NCBI GenBank assembly: GCA_013400155.1
Contig: VXBM01001018.1
Location: forward strand, 213,697 to 277,696
Source of the DNA: Helopsaltes ochotensis
Lineage: Eukaryota; Chordata; Aves; Passeriformes; Locustellidae
Length of the DNA stretch: 64,000 bases
Direction: 5' to 3'
The notes beneath the pieces were generated by a model, which saw only the letters and a program-made list of their open reading frames with translations, made no database searches and was not told the origin of the DNA. The position numbers and the translations under genes are program-made. Positions 36,201 to 47,700 of the stretch are shown here, piece by piece (the first letter of the stretch is position 1; the number at the start of each line of letters is the position of its first letter).

Positions 36201-38346
36201 CAAGGCTCTGCAGCTGTTAAGCTCCTTTTCCTCTGTTCTCAGTGTATGATGTTACAAGAAAAGACACTTTCACAGGCCTAGGAAAATGGCTGAATGAGCT
36301 GGAAATGTACACCACCACCAGCAGCACTGTGAAGATGTTGGTTGGCAATAAAACTGATAAGGTCAGTTTGGGAATGCAGCCTTTTACATTCTTCCCTGGA
36401 TTATTTATCACAGTGTGTAGAGGTGAGGTAAGTGCTCTAAGTGGCACAGTTGTTGTGTCAGGAGGTAATTTACTCTGAGTTGGGAAGGCTCCACTTCCAT
36501 CATTTTAGAGGCAGATATTGCTGAAGATTTTAACAGAAACTTTCCTGGAGAGATGCAATTGATGATATTCCATTAAGATGGTGCAAGGCTCTGCCCAACA
36601 ACTGCTGTGTAACACTGAACCTCCCTGCAGCACAGCTGCTCCTTGCTTCCTCACCAGGCTCTGTTTGCCAGGGGCTGGGGCAGGGGAGCTCAGCTCTTTG
36701 GGTGGCTGCAGAGTGTGCATCCCTGTGGCTGTGAGGTGCACTGCTGCCTGTCTCTGGGCTTCTCTGACACATTTAGATGCCTGTTGCACGGTGAGGTGCT
36801 TTGCTCTTGCCTTGCAACGAGAGATGCTCAGCGTGGCTCTCCTGAGCTGGGTTCTCCTCTGCCCCTCCCCAGCGTGCCCAGTTTCAGAACCTTTGATGGG
36901 GTTTTTGACTTGACTGCTGGGCCTTTCTGACAAGGATCTTGCTTCTGGTTGATTCAGAGCACAGCAATGCCTTCATTTCCTGCTGATTTGGCACAGGGTG
37001 TGGTTCTTAGGGCTGTGCCGGACTTTGATGATCCTGGTGGGTCCCTTCCAGCTCAGCAGATTCTGTGATTCTGTGGTTTGATGTTGCTGCTGTTCAGTTG
37101 GACCCCCTAGCAGCCAGCCTGGCAGTGAGCTACAGAGTGGGAAAATCCAGTTGATTAATACATATTACAGACATTTTTTCCTTTCGTTTCTGCAGTGGTG
37201 CTTTTCTGGGTACCTTTTTAAAGTGGCAAGTGTAGCTTATTTCAGTCATGTTCTTTACTTGTCTCTGCAGCCTGACCGTGAAGTAGAGAGGAAAGAAGGG
37301 CTGCAGCTTGCTAGGAAACACTCACTGCTTTTTATAGGTATGCACCTCTGGGACAAAAACTTCTACATTCAAATGTTTATTTTGGTATTGCCACGCATGA
37401 ATGTACTATTGGATTTCAGGTTGATGGGTTACTACTTTTTTTTTTTTTTTAAATACCTAATTAATATGGGTTCCTTTTGCTGTAATTCATATTCAGGGAT
37501 GTAGGTTTCAACTCCTGCATTGACTGCAACTAGAAGCACTTTTCTCTGAAACAGATTTACTGTATATACTGTACAGGCATGAATTCTGTACTCTCTTGAA
37601 ACTAGCAGGATTTTTTAATTCAGAGCCCAGAAGACTGAAATTTTCCTCCTTACTGATGTCTGCAAGGACCTTGCCTGATCTTTCATTTCCAAGTTTCTGT
37701 TGCAGCTATATAAAACACAATATTCTTAGAGTAACAATAAAATGTAAAATGTGAAGATGTAAAGGTGGGAAACAAACTGAGATTCTAAAGAGAAAGCTTC
37801 TTGAAAAGATTTCTAGGAGAAACTGAAAAAGACATGGGGAGAACATGCAATTCCTTCTGTATTCTTCGCTTCTCAGCTTTGTTATGGAATAATTATCTTC
37901 TAGATTTACTGTCACAACCTGAGAACAATTTCTTTTTCTCCATTTCGGAGAAAATGGGGAACTGTGGATTTCTTTTTAGGTGAAAAAATGTGATACTTTA
38001 GACTGGGATGTATTTGTTTATCCTATTCAACTTAAGTGTACCTTTAAGAGAGCATGGAGAGGAGGTTCACTCATTAAAAAACCTCCCATCTTCTCTCTGG
38101 TCCCAAAATAGATTTTTACTAAGTGGAATATACTCCCTGCAAATAAGATAAAAATCATTTTTTCTTCCAGAGACCAGTGCCAAGACACAGGATGGAGTGC
38201 AGCACGCCTTTGAGGAGCTGGTGCTAAAGATCCTGCAGACTCCAGATCTTTGGGAGAAGAGCACAGCCAAGAAGGGAGTCCAGCTCGAGGCATCTTCAGC
38301 ACAGCAGGATAAAGGGTTATGTGGTGCCTACTGTGCACTTATTTAA
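33184..38346 (+). CDS. RAB18-like small GTPase, complete in seven exons
   Basis: A Rab-family GTPase closest to RAB18, which acts at the ER and lipid droplets; the same role here is inferred. Coding exons: 33184-33248, 33318-33373, 33581-33642, 35218-35290, 36243-36361, 37271-37337, 38171-38346; total 618 nt, 205 aa. Visible motifs: P-loop GDSAVGKS (14-21), switch I Thr39 in PTVGID, WDTAGQERF (61-69), the RAB18-like stretch LTPSYYRGAQGV (72-83), NKTD (121-124), ETSAK (148-152), and C-terminal CALI (202-205), a CaaX-type prenylation site like that of RAB18. It differs from RAB18 as I know it at many positions (for example MEPAGLTLKLLLVGDSAVG at the start), so it reads as a separate paralogue. 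All GTP-binding motifs are intact. It is divergent from DUSP3 and convergent with MPP3. No mammalian gene of this kind is known to me in this block. Confidence 0.92.
33318..33373 (+). CDS. RAB18-like exon 2
   Basis: Encodes LLRRFTDGAFEPRLKPTV, up to switch I. Acceptor CCCCACAG, donor GTGAGC. Confidence 0.92.
33399..33473. repeat. Five 15-bp tandem units in RAB18-like intron 2
   Basis: Units of GGGCTTCTTCTTGCT and GGGCTTGCTCTTGCT type. The minus-strand open frames here (Gln/Glu-rich) are translations of this minisatellite plus the gap. Confidence 0.9.
33581..33642 (+). CDS. RAB18-like exon 3
   Basis: Encodes IDIKVKKMVLDGRAVQLAVW. Acceptor CGTCTTAG, donor GTAGGT. Confidence 0.92.
33643..35217. 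other. RAB18-like intron 3
   Basis: Largely AT-rich, with a T-rich tract before the exon 4 acceptor. No further feature was seen. Confidence 0.5.
35218..35290 (+). CDS. RAB18-like exon 4 (switch II)
   Basis: Encodes DTAGQERFRSLTPSYYRGAQ and GVVL. Acceptor CCTCTGTAG, donor GTAGGA. Confidence 0.95.
36243..36361 (+). CDS. RAB18-like exon 5
   Basis: Encodes YDVTRKDTF, WLNELEMY and MLVGNKTDK, including the NKxD guanine-specificity motif. Donor GTCAGT. Confidence 0.95.
36995..37080 (+). mobile_element. CR1 LINE 3' terminus
   Basis: 'ggttcttagggctgtgccgg', 'tttgatgatcctggtgggtc', 'ccttccagctcagc' and the terminal ATTCTGTGATTCTGTG repeats identify a short CR1 3' end, in the sense orientation in the intron before RAB18-like exon 6. 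Confidence 0.85.
37271..37337 (+). CDS. RAB18-like exon 6
   Basis: Encodes PDREVERKEGLQLARKHSLL and FI. Acceptor GTCTCTGCAG, donor GTATGC. Confidence 0.94.
38171..38346 (+). CDS. RAB18-like exon 7 and stop
   Basis: Encodes ETSAKTQDGVQHAFEEL, a variable linker and GLCGAYCALI with TAA. Acceptor TTTCTTCCAG. Confidence 0.94.
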
Positions 38347-38573
38347 ATGTTCAGGTGCCTGTTCTGCCTGACTGGAGGTGAAAAAAAAAGGTGTGGGGGT
38401 GGGATTCCGAGCACCAGTCTGTGCCGTGTTTGATGTGCCATCAGTTGTGCAGATCCAAAACGCAAACTCATTAGCAAAATATATTTTTTATTCATCAACA
38501 AAATAGTTTCTCCTCCCCTTTTGCACAGCTGCTGTCTGCAGGTATTTTTCTGGTAGCTCTCCGATTTTTCCCT

Positions 38574-38579
38574 ATTAAA
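38574..38579 (+). other. Candidate polyadenylation signal (ATTAAA) of the RAB18-like gene
   Basis: An ATTAAA variant about 230 bases past the stop. A canonical AATAAA also occurs at 39741-39746. Sequence alone does not show which is used. Confidence 0.3.
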
Positions 38580-38599
38580 TCATAGTGCTGCTTATAGTA

Positions 38600-41450
38600 T
38601 TGTGCTCTTGCTGGATGACATTCAACATGCACTTTTGCTGAATTCCTGCCTTAGCATAAATAAGGTGCCATTCAATTCTGGAATATTATTGAGAAGCTTG
38701 CCTTCCCTGGGATGGCATGGGAGGCTTTCAGGCACCCAAGTTACCTTCATGTAGTTCCTCATCAGGAGTTACCCCGAGCAGTGGACAGAGTTTCCTGATT
38801 TTGGATGGTTTTAAAAAGTCAAATTTGCTGCATGTCCCCAGCCAGTGAGCTGGGTCACTGCTTAATTTCAGGGTTTAATGAAGAGGGTGGATCTTTTAAC
38901 AACACCTGTCAGGAAAACCCCTGTCAGCGTTGAGCACAGCAAGAACTACACAGATACTTGCTGAAGGCAATCGAAAGGAAAAAAAAGGGTTTGACCTTTA
39001 TTCTGACTCTAATATATAGTTTCTCTATCCAGACCATGGATTGGCAGAGAGTGTTGTCACCTCTCCAATTCCACTGGGCAAACCAACAGTCCATCAATTG
39101 TTCCTTCTCCTAAGAAAGGTATGTCAATATTTTAACTTCTTCCTAAAATATCACCATCTACTGATAATGCTTGTGTGAGAAAGGACTAAGAACTATGAAA
39201 ACACCAAGAACTGTGAACAGTATTAGAAAGGCTGCAAAAATCAGGGCAACAGACCCCCACTCCCCGTGCAGGACACTGTAGGTGACCCTGTGCTGTTCTC
39301 TTTGCACTGAATCAGGGATGAAATGCACTCACTGCACTCGTCATTTTGGGCTGCCCCACACCCTGGCTGTGGTTTTGCAGTCTCTGTGGTTCTCTGCAAA
39401 CCCACAGCCTCGTCCTCTTCCAGCAACCACAGTGATAAAACTCAATTTCATAGGAAACGTGCTGCCTGTGGGAGACTTTCCACTAGGGTGAGTCTGTCAC
39501 CAATCCCACTATGAAGTTACCTTTTTGTCTTTTACACTTTTAATGGCAATATTGTATTTTGATAACTGACATTAAAATAACTGAAAATTTAAGGTGTAAC
39601 TTGTATATAACTTGTGCTTTGCTTCTGTTAATGCATGTTTCTACTATGTGGCTATGTTAGAGCATAAAGCAAACATACACCTTTATTTACTGCTAGTCGT
39701 TCAAAATATTTTAAGATGTTATGATAGCAACCTTGCTTTAAATAAATTCTGACCCTGAAGTTTTTAATTTAAATCTGAATCTTCTAAATGTGTTTGTCTT
39801 GCAGAGTATAAAAATCTGTTTGTAACCTGAAATACAGACCTCGGGTGAGATCAATCTGGACATTTATGATTTTCATGAAATGACTTAAGTTTGAAATGCT
39901 GTTACTGAGGCAGTTTTTAAAATATTTCACTCAGTTTTTCATAGGATTGAGGTGCATCTGTCACAAATTGCCTCTCTAAGAAGCCACATCCCTTTTGGTG
40001 CTGGCACATGGTTACAAGTGGAGGAGTCCTTGTGCATTTGCTGAGGCCTCCAGGCTGCAGCACTGACAATGCAGGGACATGACTGGGAAAAGTTCTTGTT
40101 TCTGTAGCAGTGGGAACAGAACCTCAATGCCCATGGGCAGGACCATACATCAAAGCTCACATCTGGAGAGGATGGATGGAGGTGACTCTTCTACACAACC
40201 TTTTGGGCTTGACATAATATAGATTCAGTGACACTGGTATGTAAGAAATGTGCTTTTAATATGCAACTTAGTTCTGCTAAATGTCATGGAACAAGAATAA
40301 CATTATACTGTTAAGATAGAAGGAACAAGACTGGTACACCAAAAGGTCTTGTTGAAAGGGCACAATACACAGGGAATATTAAACCTCAGCAGGCAAGTGA
40401 AAACAGGAACTAGTTACAGCTAACATGCACCAGTACAATGCTCTCCCCTCAAATCCCCCAAGTATAAAGCACAGCTACTTCCAGAATCATCTCTGCAGCT
40501 TCCTAAGACCCACTCAAAAATACTGTATATTCAAGTCTCCTCAAATTTATACAAGGTCCTCTAACAGTTATCTTCTTCAGGCCAGTTAGATCCTCTGGAA
40601 ATCTTGACCAGATTTGGAACAGAAGTAGTCATAAATGCTGGAAGGATGATGATTTTGACCTGTAGTTCCTCCTTTTAGTGCCCTTTCTGGAGCTGTTCCA
40701 TTGGTGTCCAGGCTGTGTATCACCAGGTAGCACAGGCAAAAGATGTTTTGCAGAAACAAAGCTGCTTAGCTGTCCTATTTAAGAACCATATGCAGCTGTT
40801 TTCATGTACACTATAAAAATCTACGTTGTATGAGCTGGCCAGTCATACAGCTACACTCACGGGTTGTTTTACATTTGTGACTGGGAAAGTGTGCATAAGC
40901 TGTGGATGAGCAGACTAATACCTGTGACCTGTGCAAGACAACTTGGGAGTACTGGGAAATGTGATGGACATACAAAAGCCCTTTCTAGAGCTGGCCTAGT
41001 TTTTAGTGCCTAACTGGAAAAGGAGTTGCAATCAATGCTTCTGTGTGAAGGGAAGCATGTTTTGCTGGCCAGCCAGCCAGCTGAACTTCTGAGCAAGTGG
41101 CACAGTGTAAGCACTCTCCAAAGAACACTTCCCACCCAGCTGAAGGAGCTTGTTCCCAAGGGGTACTTCACTCTGAGGTTTTGACTCTAGCCACAACATT
41201 TCAGGCTAGAATTGTGGCCAAAAGACAAACCTTCCATCTTGTCAGTGTCCCAGCACAAAATGCTTTGCAAGTGTGGGACCCTCTGTGAAAGGTCACTGTA
41301 ACAAAATGCACTATTTCCAGTCTAAAGATCAGTAAAAGACTGGACTGGCTTATTTGGTCTGAGTATTACTTTAAATGACAGCTGCTACTCAAAATTTTGA
41401 CTCAGAAAGGCAGTGTCAGCTTGTGACTTTGTTTAGTCTTTCCTCATACA
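38600..41450. other. Intergenic region between convergent RAB18-like and MPP3 3' ends
   Basis: No gene recognised. In human, CFAP97D1 lies between DUSP3 and MPP3; I found no exon resembling it here. Short open frames, for example 39282-39491, have no splice context or recognisable similarity. Confidence 0.45.
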
Positions 41451-41453
41451 GTC

Positions 41454-41463
41454 TTTATTTATT
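41454..41463 (-). other. MPP3: Candidate MPP3 polyadenylation signals
   Basis: Two overlapping minus-strand AATAAA hexamers lie about 110 bases past the MPP3 stop, implying a short 3' UTR. Confidence 0.5.
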
Positions 41464-41569
41464 GCCTTCTAGGTAAGACCAGCAGTTCTGAAGCAAATTC
41501 AACAAACTTCCCTTTTCTAATTCACTTATTTACAAAACATTTTTATACAGTCTTAAACACAGTAACAAG

Positions 41570-41749
41570 CTATGACCTAACCCAGCTGACTGGCACCCAA
41601 AATGAATCCTTGTTTAGTTTATCTAAAACAGTTTTCAGCTCATTACACGCACTCTGGAGATCTTCTTTCACCAGTACAGTGTCAATTAAATGGCCATACT
41701 GCTCTTCAATGAATGCTGCTGAATTAAGAATTTCCTGCTGTTCTTCATC
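41570..41749 (-). CDS. MPP3: MPP3 coding exon 18 and stop
   Basis: Encodes DEEQQEILNSAAFIEEQYGH, LVKEDLQSACNELKTVLDKL and FWVPVSWVRS, then TAG. The acceptor is CAGCAG, so the exon may instead start at 41752 and add one Gln. Confidence 0.95.
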   Translation of the reverse strand, partial: DEEQQEILNSAAFIEEQYGHLIDTVLVKEDLQSACNELKTVLDKLNKDSFWVPVSWVRS

Positions 41750-44700
41750 CTGCTGATCAACACAAGATGTTGGTATGAAAATTTACAGCGTGTCCTTCTG
41801 GTCACTAGCATTTTAAAGCATATTGGCACAATGAGTCATTACTGTGAGAGCATGTAACAAAAGCTGCTGCCATTAGGAAAAGGTATTGAAGATATTAAAA
41901 CTGAGATCAAGGAGCAGAATGCTGCTGGCAGCTGTTCCAAAAAATGCAAGGGGCCTCAGGGAAGGGGGAAAATATGTTACAGGAGGGATATAAAATGGTG
42001 ATTCTTCATTTGATGTAGTTAGAATTGCTGCCTAACCCAAGATATGGGAACTCCACCCCTCAAAAACTGAGAAGGAATGCTGCGTACACTGTCCCAAGTT
42101 CAGTATTTTTGAGGGCTTACACAAAAACTTACCAAGTGAACTAAGTTCTGTAACATGTAAATTTAAGTTCAAGTTCCCCAAAGTAATGGCATTATGCACT
42201 CTGTTCAGATTTACACATCACCAACCTGCAGCTGATGAAGGTTTGATCCTCATAAGACATCCCCATCTGTGTTTTGTGTGTACACCATTAAAACACTGGC
42301 TGACACTGGTGTGGGTGTCACTTTGGCTACCATTACCATTCGATGGGGCTTGCTCATCAGAAATGTAAAATGATTGTTGGTTTATCTGAGCTCAGCAGCA
42401 GCTTCCCCTGCTGCAGCCTTGATGATGTATCCAGATCCATATGGAAGACTGGCACTTCCTGTTACTTAAAAACTTGAGTTTATGAGGAATCAAAAATTCC
42501 ATTCTGAAGTTCCAGCTGAAAGGCTACAGGACCTATTTAGTGTCCCACTTTAACTCTTGTTATGGAAGAGGAGCTCTTTCATGTAATAGAAGTGCTAGCC
42601 CAAATACTTCTTTTGTGTCTAAGAAGAAGAGATGAGAAGAAGAATACTTACAAGAGGGGATGAGATTTCTTCTGACATGTGAGATTTTAAGACATGTTTT
42701 TTCTTTTCTGAAATAAGAGGCTTCACAAAGATAACATAAGGCTTAAACTCAGGAGTCCTCAAGTGCTTTACTGCCTGTGAACAGATGATTTTTGTGATCA
42801 GATTTCTTTTTGCTACAGGTCAATGAGAGACTCAAACTGGTTTCAGCAGTTCCACTGATACAGGCTGACACTCTGTGGTGTGAAGTCCTGTGTCCTACAC
42901 ATCCGACCACAGCAACCTTTTGTTCTTGACACAAAGGCTCATGCCCGTGTCCTGCCCAGCATACAGGAGTGCATGGAGCCCAGCCTGGATAGCACTGTCA
43001 CTCCAAGGGGCAAGGACATGGCAAAAAGTACTGAGGAAAGTATAAAAAACCCCTGACTTCATGGGCAATTTACGGTTTGCTTTGTCTATAAGCAGCCAAA
43101 CCCTGCAAATTTTAAATTTGGGATTCATCTGAGGTAGGACCACAAGCCTTTTCCGAGCCCAGTTATAAAATCTGGATCAAAATTTCAAGCATGGAGGTAT
43201 TAAGAGCAGGTCTACTGGCACTGCTTCCAATGCTCGTGTCCTGGGGTGATTCATGATGTTACTGAATTTTCTATCTGCACCCAAAACCGGTACTGTATCT
43301 TTGAGATCCTACAAATGGCAGCTTTGGGTGGGGGTGGGTGTGCTATGGGCAGGGTTTTTTAAATCAGAACTAGAAAGAAACAACTTTGTTCTAAATATTC
43401 TCTCTGGGACCTGAGCAGGCTGGGACAGGGATGCACTTTAGTCCTTCAGCAAGGGCAAAGTCCCAGTGAGGACTCCTAAAGAGACCTCCAGGCTGTACCA
43501 GCTGGACATGGAGGAACTGTAACCACTGCATTGCTTTCCCAAGAGCCCTATTCTGCTCAGGCAGCAGTAAATCATATTTGCATTCTTTAAAATAAGCTGC
43601 AGAACTTACTTCAGGTACCACATCCACCAAGCAAACCTTCTTTTTGGCCATCACAGACCGGATTGCCTCCAGACTTGTACCGTACAAGTTTTCTTTGTAT
43701 TCTCCGTGTTCCACAAATCTAAAAAGTCAATACATTTTTAAATAGCATCTACAAAAAATATTAAGAAAATTTAACTTAGAACATTTGATAGCTGTTTCCT
43801 GAAGTCACAGCAGTCAAAGAGGGAGGAGAGAGGCAGAAAACCAGGGGTGGGTGGGTAGGGATTTAATTTTTTCTACTTTTTTTTTTTCATTCCTTACTTA
43901 GTAGCAATTCTTCATTTATCACTAATAGCTAATCAGCACTACTGACAAAAAGGGGAAGAAGAAAAGATATTTTTCCCAGAAAATAGAACAAAGCTGGCAA
44001 GGAAATGGACTGCAATTCTTCCATCTTTTGGGAGACTAGTAAAGATTTGACCTTTGAGGAAACAGGCTCACAGGAAGTCTGGTATAACCACAGGTTCACT
44101 CTAGCACACACTTGCAAGGAGACTTGTGAATAAAAGTTTTTACCCACCATAATAAACAGAGAGTGAGCAGGCCCAACTAAGTATCTGTTACTTTCAGCAG
44201 ATTCAATTCTGACCAATCATAAGACTTATGCAAGTTGAAATTCTAACTCAGGATCCTCCTACTGATGTTATTCCTGAATTGCTTCCAGCTAAATGTTTGA
44301 GTTTTCTCTAACAGTCCAGGTTCAATAAAGAGCTTTTTACTTAGCTGAATCCTTCTAATACACCTTGTCCAACTTGTCACCTGATTTTGGTATTCATGTG
44401 ATGTAAAACTGAACCAGCAATATTTTTAAATAGTCAATTATAGCAGTATTTTTAAATTAACTCACTTGTTTTGCTGCACATCTGTCTCAAATGATTGCTT
44501 AGAAACAAAATTGTATTCTACTCCCTCTCTCTCATGACTTTTCCTTGACCTTGTTGTATCTAGAAGAGAAGCAAGACATGGGAGACATTATCAGCCTTTG
44601 CAAACCTTTTCTCTACTTAATTCCAGTCACGTTTTCGCAACTTCAAACAAGAAAGTGGCAAATTGAAATGAACAAAATATAAATCAGACCATGTATTTTC

Positions 44701-47700
44701 TCTTTAAACTCAATCTCAAATATTGTATGACCAAAAATGAAGTTGTTCTGCTCCCAGGAGTGCTGTAACTAACAAAAAAAAAAAAATTAGGAAGCATCCT
44801 TCTTACCCCAGGTAGATGCTGTAGAGTACATCCTATAGAAAGGAGTGTAACTTAACTGTTTGGAATTCTGTACTGTCATTTCCTTGGAAAACTCAAAAAT
44901 AAAACCAGGAAATATATAAATTCCTATTATGCTGCCTTTGAATTTACAGTAAGAATATTGGTGGCTGTTTCCCAAGGTACTGTGTGCATAATTATGTGAG
45001 TCCCTTACTTTTGGTGTAATTTCTTTTTGTAATTGTTATTACTGGAGGAGAAGCTTTGATGATCATTCTACAAATCTATGCCAGACCATAAAAGTAATGT
45101 CTGCTATTTTTTTGTGTATGTGCTTAAATTTAAGTAGGAATTATTCATTTGAGTTCTTTTGCTAACTCACCGAAGTCTGAAAATCTTTTTTTAAAGGTCT
45201 TAAGTAACATATACACAGTGCCCTCAATGTTAATTTTTGAATTCAAAAAGTAGCTTGTTGGGGAATAAAAATAAGAATGGATTTTTGTGTGTGTGTGGTA
45301 ATTCCTTTTTTAAAAGAAAATATTATTAAATATTATTAAAATAATTCCTTGTTCTTTTGAAAATAATCTTGTAAAAGAAATTCAGGGTAACTCTAGCCAC
45401 AAAGCCATGCAAGAATCACTGATTTCTCTATTACTACAGCCTAGATACACTAATCAACAGCTTAAAATCTTGCCCAAATTTTGACTTGCTTTATTGCTGT
45501 CTGCTTTTTTTTTTTTTAACTGCAGCTGTAATGCTGTTCTCAAGAAAAATCACCCTCTTTTAAACACACAATGTTTTTGGCTGACTTTCAAGATACTGGT
45601 TTATCACACCAGCTCTCTTTGCTATTCACATTCCATTTTTTTCTTCCTGTGTTAAGTTTTTCTTTTAACAGACACTGAGAAAATGCAATCTGCCCACTCA
45701 GGAAAACACAATTAGAAAAACCCCACTGAGCTGACAGAATTCCAAAATGCAGATGTGCCAAGCTGCATAACGATTTATTCACCCAGTAAGGGCAAACACA
45801 GCGTATTACAATGAGAAAAACAATTTGAAGTACTTCAGAAATATGCACGTAATCAATAGTCAGAGCACAAATTATAATTAGCGCAGATGGCAGACATTCA
45901 TTAGACAGCATTTATGGAATAAAGATGCAACAAACACAAGTCAGTAAATTTTACTCACGTGGAACTGCAACTCCATACTCCTGGGGGTTCTCTGACACAA
46001 CTTTCTGCTTGAGCTCACTTAACTTGGCTCCCAAACAACCTAAGAACATAAAATAAAACTGACAGATTTCTGTGTGAAATGAAATACTGCAGAAAATAAA
46101 TATATCAGTTTCACACAAATAATATGATTCAGGAGTGTCCTTGAAGAAATCTCTTCATGACAGAACTCATGACCTGCTCTGCCATATTCTGCTTTGTAGA
46201 TAATCAGGAACAAATTTAATTCTTTGAATAACTGCTGGACAATCACCTGGCAGGCACAGAAAATCTCTGCTCTTAGTAGTTGGTCCTGTGAGATATCCTT
46301 GAATTTTAGGGCATCCTGAGAAACTGGCTTAGCACAAGGCTGATAAGCTGAATTAAAATTGCATGCAAAATCTTGTTAGGTAATTCACACATCTGCCTCT
46401 CCATCAATGCTTCTGACAGCATAAGTAAACAGTGGAGTAAAAACCAAGGGAAAGTGAATCAGAAAAATGAGAGATACTCCAGCATCATTATTTTTAGAAG
46501 AACTTGATGAGTTTGATTCCTTTTTTTCTTTCCTTTTTTTTTAATGTAACTTAAAATAAAAGAGTGAGTTCTAACAAAAACCAGAAAAATATTTTAAAAA
46601 ACCCACCAGAACCACAAAAACCCCCCAAACCAAACATCTAAAGAAAGCCTCTGGAAGTGCAGGAAAAAAGGAAGAGGGAGAAAATGTGAAAATTTTTTTG
46701 AACCAACTGTGTACCTTACCAATCAAAACCACCAGCCTCTGCTGTTCACCAGGCTGTTGCTGATATTTGGTGACTTCTTCATATGTCAGGAACTCTGCTC
46801 CATCTGCCTGCTCTGCTTGCTTGCCTTCATTCACGTTGTTCTCCTTCTCTTTACGGCTTAACCGAAAGCTCCTGCGTAAACCAGCTGTGCACAAAACAGA
46901 ACATTGACACGTCCCCACTTCTCCAGATGATTTTCAAGCTTGTTCAGCTACAAGTTATTGTCTTCAAATGTGAGTTATTCCCCAAAATTTCTTTTACAAT
47001 CAAATCAGTGCATACATATAGATTACAGGAGAAATGTTTGCATATGGCAGAGAAAACCCAATCTATAATAAAACACCCAATCTATAATAAAATCCCCCCT
47101 CACATAATTTAAGATGCCAAAGTCAGATTATGCCTCTTTACAGAGATAATCTAATTTATGAATGGATGGGTAAATAATTTAAATAGTCCAGGTTTAATTT
47201 TTTAATGTGGAGGTGGGGTTTTGGGGGGGGTTATTTTGTGGGGGTGTTTTGTTTTCGTTTTGGTTCTGGGTTTTTTTGGGGGTGGGTGTGCTAGGGAAGA
47301 GGTAAAGGCTTTTGGTTACTCACCTATGTAGTGTCCATTGAAATAACCTTCACAGTCACAGTCTTCTGTAAATTAAAAAGCAAGGAAGTGGGGGGTAGGG
47401 CACAGGGGAAAGGAGAGTGAAAGGGAGGAAGGAAATATCTTAGACAATGTGTGTGATACAAGTCTGGCTCATTGGCAAGGAAAGAAATTTTATATCCCGC
47501 ATTATTTGCACATACTTTTTAAACATAATCTTTGCTGATACCAAAAAAAAAAAAAAAACAACCCCACAAACTTGCCTTGGCTAGTGGTTTATATTTGAAA
47601 AAATCCTTTGCTTCAATATTGAACTAAAGAATTTTATATCTTGGTATTTACAGTTCCCAGAGTTTGTGCTTTTCAGCATTCATGACATTTGATTTGTGCT

